Under the pieces are notes generated by a model. That model made no database searches. It saw only the letters and a program-made list of their open reading frames with translations, and was not told the DNA's origin. Below, in pieces: positions 8,229 through 16,822 of a DNA stretch of 64,000 nt (positions are counted from its first letter, which is position 1; each line of letters opens with the position of its first letter). The stretch spans positions 1-64,000 of the forward strand of contig NZ_FXUL01000030.1 in the NCBI RefSeq assembly GCF_900182955.1, given 5' to 3'. Source of the stretch: Noviherbaspirillum suwonense. GTDB taxonomy: Bacteria > Pseudomonadota > Gammaproteobacteria > Burkholderiales > Burkholderiaceae_D. A program made the position numbers and the translations under genes.

Positions 8229-8722
8229 GTTTTCTGATAGACAGTTTGTTCTGACCTCAAGTCCACTGACTGCGCAGTGTGCCGGCGCTACCAAACAAAT
8301 AAGCGCCTTTTTATCAGATTATCGCGCATAACGTCCGGCTTCGGATCGAAGTGCGTACCGCCTGCGTTAAGGTAATTTCCGACCAAAGGGATTTTCCCAA
8401 CGGGCTTGACTCTGGGCGTCAGAATGGTCTCCAAGCCAATTCGGCGAACGGATGATCCCCGTTTCCCTGCGGGTGGCGCGACGTGCCGCCTCGACAGCGT
8501 TGGCCACCCTCCGCGCGCAACAGGAGGGCACCTCGAATAACACGTGATTTCGCCGTCATCAGCAAGCCAAGCGGCTGAAAGTGCCCAGAACCGCTCGAGC
8601 GTCGTCGTTTCCCGACCTCTTTTCAAGTTCTTATGCTCGTTTTCGGCGGCCCAGACTCTTTAACCATAGTTATAATTTTGTCAAGTGGCACCCGAAGCCG
8701 ACCCGTTCCTTTTCATGCTTAT
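8229..8722. other. Intergenic stretch with no recognisable gene
   Basis: About 490 bp between the IS427-type element and the 3' end of the SDR gene. A leftward 112-codon open frame (8288-8626) exists but matches no family I know and has no clear ribosome site. No repeats or terminator hairpin stood out. Confidence 0.5.
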
Positions 8723-9640
8723 TCAAATGGGATCCCATGTGAACACATCGGAAGACCGGTCCAGCGCAAAGAACGAGGCTTTCAAGGCGGGTATCCCATG
8801 CTCGGCAATGCTTTCCGGTGTCCAGCCTTCCGAGCGGTGCACCGAGCGTATCGGGCGTGGCTGGCTCATCAGCAAGATTTCGTTATTCCGCACTGCGAAT
8901 ATCTGGGCATTGACCTCAGCCGCGGCGTCGCTGGCTAGATAGACCGCGAGCGGTGCGATCTTGTCCGGCGTCATTTGCTTGAGCTTGTCAACCCTGGCCT
9001 GCTCTTCCGGCGTGTCGGTCGGTATTGAACTTGTCATCCGGCTCCAGGCAAACGGGCAGATGCAGTTGGAGCGCACGTTAAAGCGCTCCATATCCAGCGC
9101 AATCGACTTCGACAAAGCGGTTATCCCCAGTTTGGCCGCTGAATAATTGGCCTGTCCAAGGTTGCCGACAAGGCCGGACGCCGATGTCATGTGGATCAGG
9201 CTGCCCGATCCCTGTTCCTTGAAATGCAATGCTGCCGCCTTGCTGGTATAGAAGGCGCCGTACAGGTGAACCTTGAGCACGGCATCCCAGTCCTCGACGC
9301 TCAGCTTGTGGAAAATGCGGTCGCGCAGGATGCCTGCGTTGTTGACGATGCAGTCGATGCGACCGAACTGGTCAACGGCTGCCTCCACGATGCGCGTGGC
9401 GCCACTGGCATCGGACACGCTGTCACTGTTGGATATTGCTTCACCGCCAAAGGCGCGGATTTCATCCACTACTTGCTGTCCCGGGTTGACTGCGAGCGCG
9501 TCGCCGACCAGCGAAGCGCCAATGTCGTTGACCACGACCCGCGCGCCTGACCGGGCCATCGCCAGCGCAATTTCGCGGCCGATGCCGCCGCCGGCGCCTG
9601 TTACTACCACTACCTTGTTTGCTACCATTTTCGAATTCAT
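8723..9640 (-). CDS. SDR family dehydrogenase, steroid/acyl-CoA type with C-terminal extension
   Basis: A 305-residue SDR resembling the 3-hydroxyacyl-CoA dehydrogenase domain of multifunctional enzyme type 2 (17beta-HSD4). It shows TGAGGGIG (about 12-19), NNAGILRD, SASGLVGN and YSAAK. The tail after residue 250 (SVHRSEGWTPESIAEHGIPALK and following) is characteristic of this subgroup. It probably oxidises a 3-hydroxyacyl-CoA. The ATG at 9640 was chosen because GGAG precedes it; the longer frame upstream is noncoding overlap. It is the last gene of the leftward train, 24 bp after the aldolase gene. Confidence 0.88.
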   Translation of the reverse strand: MNSKMVANKVVVVTGAGGGIGREIALAMARSGARVVVNDIGASLVGDALAVNPGQQVVDEIRAFGGEAISNSDSVSDASGATRIVEAAVDQFGRIDCIVNNAGILRDRIFHKLSVEDWDAVLKVHLYGAFYTSKAAALHFKEQGSGSLIHMTSASGLVGNLGQANYSAAKLGITALSKSIALDMERFNVRSNCICPFAWSRMTSSIPTDTPEEQARVDKLKQMTPDKIAPLAVYLASDAAAEVNAQIFAVRNNEILLMSQPRPIRSVHRSEGWTPESIAEHGIPALKASFFALDRSSDVFTWDPI

Positions 9641-9663
9641 CTCGGCGGTTCTCCAGATCCTGA

Positions 9664-10836
9664 TCAAATTGTTGAGGCGGTGCCGAGGATGGCGGTCGCC
9701 TGTGCGGACAGCGTGCCGCCATTCCCATGCACGATCGCGGTTTCCGCGCCGGGCACCTGGCGTTCGCCGCACTCGCCGCGCAACTGGCGCACGGCTTCGA
9801 TGGTGATGAACATGCCATACATGCCCGGATGGACGCACGACAGGCCGCCGCCGTTAGTATTGACCGGCAGCCGGCCCCCGGGCGCGATCGCGCCGCCCGA
9901 CACGAATGCACCGCCCTCTCCCTTGGCACAGAAACCGAGGTCTTCGAGGAACAGGATGGTGTTGATGGTGAACGCGTCGTACAGCTCCACGACATCGATG
10001 TCCGACGGCGTCATGCCGGCCATCTCGAACGCTCGCTCTCCCGACTCTTTCGCGGCCGTGACGGTCAGGTCGGGCATGCACGAAATCTGCCGATGCCAGG
10101 TTGCGCTGGCACTGCCCAGCAGGTAGACAGGCTTTTTCGCCAGGTCCTTGGCGCGTTCGGCACGCACCATTACGTACGCTCCAGCGCCGTCAGTGACAAG
10201 GCAGCAGTCACGCACCGACAATGGATCGGCAATCATGCGTGATTTAAGCACATCGTCGATGCTCAGCGGATCGCGCATGAACGCTTCCGGATTGCGTTGC
10301 GCCCACTTGCGCGCCGCCACCGCGACTTCGGCCAGCTGCTCGCGGGTGGTGCCATATTGATGCATGTGCCGCGCTGCCGCCAGCGCATAGGCGGAGACTG
10401 GCATCGGCGGCTCGTAGACCTGTTCATACCGTTGCGGATCGAGCAGGCGCCGCGACTTGGCCACATCCGCGCGACCGACCGCACCGGTACGCTGCGTGCT
10501 ACCGTAACAGACAAGCACCACGTCGCAAATACCGGCATTCAATGCCATCGCCGCTGGCAGCATGTGCGACACAAAGCTGGAACCACCCAGCATGGTGCTG
10601 TCGACAAATTTGGGTTGGATACCAAGATATTCGGCCACCGGCAAGCCCCACATGGTGGCGTTGACGCTGGCGGTGCAGATGCCGTCGATGTCGCGCAGAT
10701 TCAGGCCCGCATCGCGGACCGCGTTGTGGGCGGCCTCGGCGAGGATTTCCATTTCGGTCCGGCCGTGCGCCTCGCCCAGGCCGGCCTGGCCGACACCGAC
10801 GATAGCCACCGACCCCCTCAAATCGTGCGGGCTCAT
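9664..10836 (-). CDS. Thiolase-fold protein, likely Ltp2-type acyl-CoA retro-aldolase
   Basis: A 390-residue member of the SCP-x/SCP2 thiolase branch, but with the thiolase active site rewritten. The nucleophilic-Cys segment reads STMLGGSSFVSH with no Cys. The HDCF segment is ELYDAFT, and the usual KGHPLGATG region is NTNGGGLSCVHPGMYG. Loss of the Cys and a Tyr in the YDxF motif are features of Ltp2, which with a DUF35 partner cleaves a steroid side-chain beta-hydroxyacyl-CoA by retro-aldol reaction. The DUF35 gene lies directly upstream and overlaps by 4 bp, as in those systems. Activity and substrate are inferred. Confidence 0.8.
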   Translation of the reverse strand: MSPHDLRGSVAIVGVGQAGLGEAHGRTEMEILAEAAHNAVRDAGLNLRDIDGICTASVNATMWGLPVAEYLGIQPKFVDSTMLGGSSFVSHMLPAAMALNAGICDVVLVCYGSTQRTGAVGRADVAKSRRLLDPQRYEQVYEPPMPVSAYALAAARHMHQYGTTREQLAEVAVAARKWAQRNPEAFMRDPLSIDDVLKSRMIADPLSVRDCCLVTDGAGAYVMVRAERAKDLAKKPVYLLGSASATWHRQISCMPDLTVTAAKESGERAFEMAGMTPSDIDVVELYDAFTINTILFLEDLGFCAKGEGGAFVSGGAIAPGGRLPVNTNGGGLSCVHPGMYGMFITIEAVRQLRGECGERQVPGAETAIVHGNGGTLSAQATAILGTASTI

Positions 10837-11234
10837 ACGACCTCCCCGACAGGCGCAAACACGACCAGGGGCTGGTCGTTTTCCACAATCACCGACGCCC
10901 TGACCGCCATGCCTATGGTCACTTGGTCCGGCCTGACGGTATCAACCCGGCTCATCATGCGTACGCCTTCCTCCAGGTCGATCAGCGCGATGTTCAGGTC
11001 GCCGCCAAGGTCCGGCTTACGCCGGACGATCGTCGTCGAGTAGACAATGCCATTGCCGCTGGGCGTTACCCAGGAAAGGCCGGGCGCGCCGCAGTGGCTG
11101 CACACTACGCGGGGATAAAAGACATGCCGCTTGCATGCATTGCAGCGCTGGATGCGAAACTGTCCGGCAGCCAGCGCTTCGTGGTAAGCCTTTTCCGGGC
11201 CAGTTTGCGCAAATTGCGAAAGGGCGTCGCTCAT
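10833..11234 (-). CDS. DUF35 OB-fold/zinc-ribbon protein, partner of the thiolase-fold aldolase
   Basis: A 133-residue two-part protein. An N-terminal rubredoxin-like zinc ribbon has two CxxC pairs (RCNACK, CSHCG, about residues 31-49). A C-terminal OB fold follows (GIVYSTTIVRR, IALIDLEEGVRMMSRV). DUF35 proteins stabilise and activate SCP2-thiolase/Ltp2-type partners and help bind the acyl-CoA. Its stop overlaps the start of the aldolase gene, which implies co-translation. RBS AAGGA precedes the ATG. Confidence 0.87.
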   Translation of the reverse strand: MSDALSQFAQTGPEKAYHEALAAGQFRIQRCNACKRHVFYPRVVCSHCGAPGLSWVTPSGNGIVYSTTIVRRKPDLGGDLNIALIDLEEGVRMMSRVDTVRPDQVTIGMAVRASVIVENDQPLVVFAPVGEVV

Positions 11235-11254
11235 CGTGTTTTTCCTTTCAATGG

Positions 11255-12784
11255 TCAGTCTGCGTCAAGTAAATGCGCGTACGTTTCGAGCAGCGTGCGT
11301 TTCAGCACTTTGCCGCTTAATGTCATCGGCATGGATACCACCTGCGTGACAAGCGATGGCCGTTTGTACGCAGCGAGGTGCTCGTGCAAATGGCGGTTCA
11401 AGGCATTCATGTCGATGGGCTTTTCGCTGGAGTCGGCTTCGACGAACGCAAGGATCTGCTCATTTCCGTCGGGCTCCCGCCGGCCGACGACTGCGGCGCT
11501 GCGGATACCCTCGAAACGCATCAGCACGGCCTCGATCTCGCCGGGGTACACGTTGAAGCCGGACCGGATGATCATTTCCTTGGTCCGGCCGACGACGAAC
11601 AGCGCACCGTCGGCGCCGATGTAACCAATGTCGCCGCTTGCATACCAGCCTCCCGGCTTCATGACATTCGACGTTGCTTCGGCATCCCTGAAGTAACCGG
11701 GCATCAGCCCGACACCGCGCATCCATATTTCGCCACGCTCACCGTCTGGCACGGGCTTGCCCTGGCTGTCGGTGATCTGGAGTTCACCGCCCTCCACCAG
11801 GTATCCGGCACCAGTATCCTGCCGCTGTTCTCCCATCCGGACCAGGCATAGCGCGCCTGCATACTCGGACAGGCCGTAGCCATGGTGCAGCGGCTTGCCC
11901 AAGCGGCCTTCGACCGCCTGCTTCAATGTCATGTCCAGCGGCGCGGCGCCGGTATAGAGATAGCGTAGCGCGGGACAGGCGGGACTGGTTATGCGCTGTT
12001 CATCCAGCCAGGACAGGAGGCGGGCAAACATTGCAGGCGGCCCCTGGAGATTCGTCACCCCGCCATGCGCCAGCGCGGAAAAGACATCCGCCGGATCGAA
12101 GCGGGCGCGCATGACCAGTCCGGCGCCAGCATAAAGGGATGCGGCAAGCACGGTGCCGAGGCCGAAAATATGCGTCATCGGCAGGTAGGCATACGACAGG
12201 TCATCCGGGCCGAGATGGCGCGATTCTGCAGAGATGCGGCCAAAGTGGACCAGGCCGGCATGCGACACCAGCACGCCCTTGGACGCGCCCGTGGTGCCCG
12301 ATGTGAAGATCACTGCGGCGACCTCGTCCCGCAGGGGCCCAGTCTCCGCCACCGCCATATCGCGGCGAGCCGTCCGATGCAGACCATCGAGCGCTGAAGG
12401 CGTGGCATTGAGTGTCTGGGCATGCCCGGACGCGGCGTCTGAAACGCAGGTCGTGAAATAGATGAGGGTGGGATCGGCTTTTTCGACGAAGCCGGCAATT
12501 TCACCCGGCGACATGCGTGCATTGACGCCGCACGACCACGCACCCACGCGGCTGCAGGCCAGGATCAACGCAATATGCTGCACGCAGTTTTCTGCAATGG
12601 CCATGACCCGGTCGCCCGGCGAGACCGATTCCGACCGCAGCTCGGCCTCGATTGTGGCGACTAGCGCGCCCAGGCCACCCAATGTCACGATCCCGTCTAC
12701 CGTATGAAGGAATGGCCGGTCCGCGTCGGTTGCCAATCGCCAGTCGAACAATTCATGCAGGCGGGCGCTGTGTTCGGCGCTCAT
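11255..12784 (-). CDS. AMP-dependent acyl-CoA synthetase/ligase
   Basis: A 509-residue ANL-superfamily ligase that activates a carboxylic acid to its CoA thioester using ATP. The P-loop is FTSGTTGASKGVLVSH, the A5-type motif YGLSEYAG, the ADP-binding ASGDIGYIGADG, the hinge VGRTKEMIIRSGFNVYPGEIE, and the catalytic Lys near the C-terminus is in LSGKVLKR. The start at 12784 overlaps the stop of the upstream Bug gene (ATGA), which decides it over a longer frame running into that gene. It probably activates the acid imported by the neighbouring Bug systems. Chain specificity cannot be told. Confidence 0.9.
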   Translation of the reverse strand: MSAEHSARLHELFDWRLATDADRPFLHTVDGIVTLGGLGALVATIEAELRSESVSPGDRVMAIAENCVQHIALILACSRVGAWSCGVNARMSPGEIAGFVEKADPTLIYFTTCVSDAASGHAQTLNATPSALDGLHRTARRDMAVAETGPLRDEVAAVIFTSGTTGASKGVLVSHAGLVHFGRISAESRHLGPDDLSYAYLPMTHIFGLGTVLAASLYAGAGLVMRARFDPADVFSALAHGGVTNLQGPPAMFARLLSWLDEQRITSPACPALRYLYTGAAPLDMTLKQAVEGRLGKPLHHGYGLSEYAGALCLVRMGEQRQDTGAGYLVEGGELQITDSQGKPVPDGERGEIWMRGVGLMPGYFRDAEATSNVMKPGGWYASGDIGYIGADGALFVVGRTKEMIIRSGFNVYPGEIEAVLMRFEGIRSAAVVGRREPDGNEQILAFVEADSSEKPIDMNALNRHLHEHLAAYKRPSLVTQVVSMPMTLSGKVLKRTLLETYAHLLDAD

Positions 12785-13764
12785 TCGAATTTCATTCCTT
12801 TTGTGACGGTTCCCCACAGCGCCAGTTCCTTCTTCAGACGATCCGAAACGGTCTCCGGTAATCCGGTCCATGGCTCGTAACCCTGCTCAAGGAACTTGCT
12901 TTTTACCTCTTCCTTTGCCAGTGCCCTGCGTGTCGCCTCGCCATAGCGCGCGACCAGTTCCGCCGGCATACTGGCCGGGCCAAACAGCGCATACCAGCCC
13001 TGCACGTCGTAGTCCGCGATGCCCATTTCACGCATGGAAGGGACGTCCGGCAGTGAGCTGTTGCGATTGCTCGACGTAACGGCGACTGCGTTGACGCGGC
13101 CGGTGCCGATGTAATTGCGCGCACTGCCGATAATGTCAAACATCATGGTGATCTGACCGCCGATGACGTCGGTCATCGCCGGCGCATTGCCTTTATAGGG
13201 AACGTGGCTTAACTCTATCCCGGCCCGTTGCGCGAACAATTCGCCGCTCAGGTGATTGGATGCGCCCATGCCTGCCGATCCATAGGTCACCTTTCCCGGA
13301 TGCGCCTTTGCATAGCTGATCAGTTCAGCCACGGTCTTGAACGGCTGGTCATTGTTGATCACCAGGACATTTGCATAGCTCAGGATAGGGGCAATCGGCG
13401 CAATGTCCTTCACCGGGTCAAACGCCATTTTCTTGATGACGTACGGGGTGATCGTCAACGTCGGGCTTGCCGCAAAAAACAGTGTCAGGCCATTGGGCGG
13501 CGACTGCGCCACCGCAGCGCCGCCGATGCTGCCCGCTGCGCCCGGCCGGTTTTCCACGATCACCTGCATTCCCAGCTCTTTGGCAAACGCAGTCGCAAAG
13601 ACGCGCGCCGAACTATCGACCGGGCCGCCCGCCGTATACCCGACGACCAGCTTGACGGGCTGTTGCGACTGCGCATACACGGCTTGATGCGCCAAAAAAA
13701 CCATGCCGAGACCAGCCGTGATGGCGGCAAGGCGAAAAGTCCCGAGTGCGCCGTAGTTGTTCAT
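12781..13764 (-). CDS. Bug family (TctC-like) tripartite tricarboxylate transporter binding protein
   Basis: A 327-residue periplasmic solute receptor. Signal peptide: MNNYGALGTFRLAAITAGLG onward, cleaved near VYAQ. The mature part has the Bug hallmarks: VKLVVGYTAGGPVDSSAR, ENRPGAAGSIGGAAVAQS, YGSAGMGASNHLSGELF and HVPYKGNAPAMTDVIGGQ. The receptors trap carboxylates for TctAB membrane proteins, which are absent here. The ATG at 13764 is preferred over the upstream start at 13803 because GGAG is correctly spaced and the signal peptide then starts properly. It is translationally coupled to the downstream ligase. Confidence 0.9.
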   Translation of the reverse strand: MNNYGALGTFRLAAITAGLGMVFLAHQAVYAQSQQPVKLVVGYTAGGPVDSSARVFATAFAKELGMQVIVENRPGAAGSIGGAAVAQSPPNGLTLFFAASPTLTITPYVIKKMAFDPVKDIAPIAPILSYANVLVINNDQPFKTVAELISYAKAHPGKVTYGSAGMGASNHLSGELFAQRAGIELSHVPYKGNAPAMTDVIGGQITMMFDIIGSARNYIGTGRVNAVAVTSSNRNSSLPDVPSMREMGIADYDVQGWYALFGPASMPAELVARYGEATRRALAKEEVKSKFLEQGYEPWTGLPETVSDRLKKELALWGTVTKGMKFE

Positions 13765-13838
13765 GATCCGTTCTCCGTTATCGTTATAAATTTTCGTTAC
13801 CACGTGTGACTCATGCGATGGTTCGAATAATGCCCGCC

Positions 13839-13945
13839 TTAACGCCGGGCTGCACGCACCATGTTGCGTGCACTGACGATCTGCTGAATCTGGGTCGTGC
13901 CTTCATACAGCCGGAACAAGCGCACGTCCCTGTAGGTTGGATAAA
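13839..13945 (-). pseudogene. Acyl-CoA dehydrogenase, C-terminal fragment
   Basis: A short leftward frame reads YRDVRLFRLYEGTTQIQQIV then SARNMVRAARR and a stop. This is the characteristic C-terminal helix of acyl-CoA dehydrogenases, including the YEG catalytic-Glu motif. Nothing matching the rest of such a gene is found on its 5' side, so only about 35 codons remain. It lies between two Bug genes and shows that a dehydrogenase gene was lost from this operon. Confidence 0.7.
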
Positions 13946-14079
13946 CAAAAGTCTTCCTGTCCAATGTGGCCGCAAGACTGAGGGCAAACCTGGTGATGAC
14001 AAGGTAAACAAAGACCGATCCACCGTGTGCGCTAGAGCCACAGCACTGGTTCAGGGCTTGCGATAGAGCATGCCAATGT

Positions 14080-15081
14080 TTACTCCAGCGTCACGCCGGT
14101 CTGCTTCACGATGACGGACCAGCGGTTGATTTCCGACCTGATGTAGTCGCCATATTCCTGCGGCGTTGAGCCCAGCGGAATTGCGCCCTGCCCAGCCAGT
14201 TTCGTCAATACCTCCGGATTCTGCAGAGCCTTCCTCATTTCAACGTTCAGCCGCTTTACGATCGGTTCCGACGTGTTCGCTGGCACCATCAGTCCCTGCC
14301 ACGCACTGACGTCAAAGCCGGGCATGCCCATTTCCGCAATGGTGGGCGCATCGGGGAACAAACTAGTGCGCTTCAGCGTCGTGACTGCTAGCAGTCGCAA
14401 CCGCTTTTCACGGACAAAGCCGGCGACCGAATTGACCGTGTCGGTCATGAACTGGATCTGGCCCCCAACCAGGTCGGCATCTGCCGGTGCGCTGCCCTTG
14501 TAAGGGATATGCACTGCTTCGATGCCATTGGCCTGCAGGAACTGGAACGCGCCCAAATGCGTAATGTTGCCGTTCCCCGCAGAGCCGTAGGAAAGCTTGC
14601 CCGGATTTGCTTTTGCATAGGCAATGAACTCCTTGACGTTGGTCACCGGTATGGACGGATTCACGACCAGCGCCAGTGGAACCGTGGCTGCCAGGCCCAC
14701 TGGCGCCAAGTCGCGCTGCACGTCGTATGGCAGGCTTTTATAGAGCGCCGGACTCAGCGTGATCGACGACGTGTTGTACAGCACCGTGTAACCATCAGGA
14801 GCGGCTTTGGCCACTGCCGCAGCGCCTATGTTGCCATTGGCGCCACCGCGATTGTCCACGATGATCTGCTGCCCCATCTGGCTGCTCATGGTCTGCGCCA
14901 ACACCCGGGCGACAAGGTCGGTTGGCCCACCCGGAGGGAAAGGCACGATCATCGTAATGGGCCTGGACGGATAGGCAGCCTGTGCCTGGGCCGCCGGTGC
15001 AAGCGCCAGCGCGAATGACAGGGCTGCGGCAATGCCCGCCAGCCGGCGCACTGAACCGCTGTAACGCGTTATCGGGATCAT
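14080..15081 (-). CDS. Bug family (TctC-like) tripartite tricarboxylate transporter binding protein
   Basis: A 333-residue receptor with a signal peptide (cleavage near AQAQA, about residue 35). Conserved blocks: RPITMIVPFPPGGPTDLVAR, DNRGGANGNIGAAAVAKA, LSYGSAGNGNITHLGAFQF and HIPYKGSAPADADLVGGQ. The carboxylate-binding loops look intact. TctA/TctB genes are absent from the neighbourhood. A strong RBS (AAAGGAG) precedes the ATG. It is followed downstream by the dehydrogenase fragment and a second Bug gene. Confidence 0.92.
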   Translation of the reverse strand: MIPITRYSGSVRRLAGIAAALSFALALAPAAQAQAAYPSRPITMIVPFPPGGPTDLVARVLAQTMSSQMGQQIIVDNRGGANGNIGAAAVAKAAPDGYTVLYNTSSITLSPALYKSLPYDVQRDLAPVGLAATVPLALVVNPSIPVTNVKEFIAYAKANPGKLSYGSAGNGNITHLGAFQFLQANGIEAVHIPYKGSAPADADLVGGQIQFMTDTVNSVAGFVREKRLRLLAVTTLKRTSLFPDAPTIAEMGMPGFDVSAWQGLMVPANTSEPIVKRLNVEMRKALQNPEVLTKLAGQGAIPLGSTPQEYGDYIRSEINRWSVIVKQTGVTLE

Positions 15082-15140
15082 CTGGTGTCTCCTTTATAGG
15101 TAGGTAAGTCTGTTCACGGACCAGGGGGTTTTCCTGCCAG

Positions 15141-15617
15141 TCAGCCCTCTTCGCCGCGACCGGCCAGCATGCGCCTTGCGGTATAGGTCATCACGCATTC
15201 GCGCCGCTCGTTGTAGACCTCGATAGTCGAGTCAACGATGGCCCTGCCACCTTTCGATGTCGGCCGGATGCCATCGATACTGACCAACGCGTCGATGCTG
15301 TCGCCAACCCGCACCGGCGCATGGATCTTCTGGGTTAGCTCGAGCATGGCCAGGCCGGTTCCCTGGATCATGGTCTGCAACAGCAGCCCCTCGATCAGCG
15401 TGTAAGTCAACGCCGCCGGCACGGGACGTCCGGTGATGCCGCCTTCCAGCGGCTCGGCGTCGATGAACATGACTTCCAGCATGCCGGTTACCCCGATGAA
15501 GCCGATCAGGTCGGCTTCGGTTACCGTTCGCCGGAAGGTGCGGAACTGCTGTCCTGCTTCCAATTCCTGCCAGTAAAATCCCTGGCCCAGTTGGCGTGGC
15601 GCCGTGCTGTTGCTCAT
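15141..15617 (-). CDS. MaoC-like hot-dog fold protein (probable acyl-CoA hydratase or subunit)
   Basis: A 158-residue single hot-dog domain protein. It fits the MaoC superfamily by the central helix region (TVTEADLIGFIGVTGMLEVM) and the sheet (KIHAPVRVGDSIDALVSIDG). The hydratase-2 dyad (Asp and His in a GDxNPxH motif) is not visible, so it may be a non-catalytic subunit or a divergent enzyme. The start is fixed by a 4-bp overlap with the CoA-transferase stop; a longer frame upstream is antisense-like readthrough of that gene. In context it would hydrate the enoyl-CoA made by the dehydrogenase pair before aldol cleavage. Confidence 0.75.
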   Translation of the reverse strand: MSNSTAPRQLGQGFYWQELEAGQQFRTFRRTVTEADLIGFIGVTGMLEVMFIDAEPLEGGITGRPVPAALTYTLIEGLLLQTMIQGTGLAMLELTQKIHAPVRVGDSIDALVSIDGIRPTSKGGRAIVDSTIEVYNERRECVMTYTARRMLAGRGEEG

Positions 15618-16786
15618 CGTTTGGTCTCCGGTGCGGACATCATGGTTACGTTCAGTCCCAGTTCGGCCAGCACTTCGGCCGTGTGTTCTCCCAGCCTCGG
15701 CGGCATACGCACCGGCGGCTTGGCGCGGTCGAATTTCACCGGAACCCCGGGGAAGACCAGGCGGCCCATCGCCGGGTCGACCAGCGTTTCGAAAAAGCCG
15801 GTCGTTCGCAGGTGCGCATCCTGCTGCAGGTCTTCCAGCCTGTGCATGACGGATGCCGGTATTTCGAGCCGATTGAACGTCGCAAGCCAGTCGGCGGTCG
15901 TGCGGGTCCTGATGATACCTGCTGCAAGCTCGTACAAGCTTTCGATATGCGCGGTTCTGGCCGCGATGTCGGTATAGCGTTCGTCGGTCGCCAGCGCCGC
16001 GTGGCCTGCTTCGATAAAGAAGCGTTGCCAGTGGGCGTCGGTATAAGGCATCGCGCAAACGAAGCCGTCCGTGGTCTGGTAAGGCCGGCGCCAGCGGTTC
16101 AGCACGCGTGGGTAGCCCGGTCCGGCAAGCGGCGGATCGAAATGCTGGCCGTAAAAGTGTTCGACCAGATTGAACGCAACCATGGACTCCAGCATCGGCA
16201 CTTCCACATAACCGCCCTGGCCGGTGCGCTCGCGCCGGAACAGCGCGGCGAGTATCGCGTGGGCGGCGACCAGTGCGCACGTTTTGTCGGCCGCAATGGT
16301 CGGGAAGTATTGTGGTGTGCCGGTCTGGCGCTCCATCAGCGCGGCGCTGCCCGACAGCCCCTGGATAATGTCGTCATAGGCGGGCATGCCGCCGTATGGG
16401 CCGTCTTCGCCAAACCCATGCAGCCCGGTATAGATCAGGCGCGGGTTGCGGGCCAGAAGCGCCTGCGGGTCCAGGCCGATCTGCGCCAGCTTTTGCGGGC
16501 GTATGCTATGCATCAGCACGTCGGCCGTATCCACCAGTTTGAGCAGCGCTTCCCGACCGGGTGCGGTCTTCAGGTCCAGCACGATGCTGCGCTTGCCGCG
16601 ATTGACACCCATGAATATCGCGCCCATGCCGGCCTCGGTGGTCGGCCCGGTCTTCCTGGTCGAGTCGCCATCCGGCGTCTCTATCTTGATCACGTCGGCG
16701 CCATAGTCCGCCAACACCTGGCTGGCATACGGACCAAGCACCACCGTGCTCAGGTCCAGCACACGCACTCCGTCTAGTGGCAGCAT
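15614..16786 (-). CDS. CaiB/BaiF family CoA-transferase
   Basis: A 390-residue class III CoA-transferase, which moves CoA between carboxylic acids through an aspartyl-CoA thioester. The N-terminal block VRVLDLSTVVLGPYASQVLA and the VNRGKRSIVLDLK segment are typical. The catalytic Asp is probably that in IAADKTCALVAAHAI (about residue 168). GFGEDGPYGGMPAYDDIIQG marks the acyl-CoA binding lobe. RBS AGGAG precedes the ATG. It lies between the Bug gene and the hot-dog gene and is coupled to the latter. Confidence 0.9.
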   Translation of the reverse strand: MLPLDGVRVLDLSTVVLGPYASQVLADYGADVIKIETPDGDSTRKTGPTTEAGMGAIFMGVNRGKRSIVLDLKTAPGREALLKLVDTADVLMHSIRPQKLAQIGLDPQALLARNPRLIYTGLHGFGEDGPYGGMPAYDDIIQGLSGSAALMERQTGTPQYFPTIAADKTCALVAAHAILAALFRRERTGQGGYVEVPMLESMVAFNLVEHFYGQHFDPPLAGPGYPRVLNRWRRPYQTTDGFVCAMPYTDAHWQRFFIEAGHAALATDERYTDIAARTAHIESLYELAAGIIRTRTTADWLATFNRLEIPASVMHRLEDLQQDAHLRTTGFFETLVDPAMGRLVFPGVPVKFDRAKPPVRMPPRLGEHTAEVLAELGLNVTMMSAPETKR

Positions 16787-16822
16787 CGATTCTCCTGAGT
16801 CAATGTCATCGGCAAGCTGGCA

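Noticed and set aside
8288-8626. Leftward 112-codon frame between the IS427-type element and the SDR gene
   Set aside because: No recognisable domain and no RBS; composition looks like chance open frame.
15141-16280. Leftward 379-codon frame joining the CoA-transferase region to the hot-dog protein
   Set aside because: The upstream part is an out-of-frame reading of the CoA-transferase. The real start is the ATG overlapping its stop at 15617.
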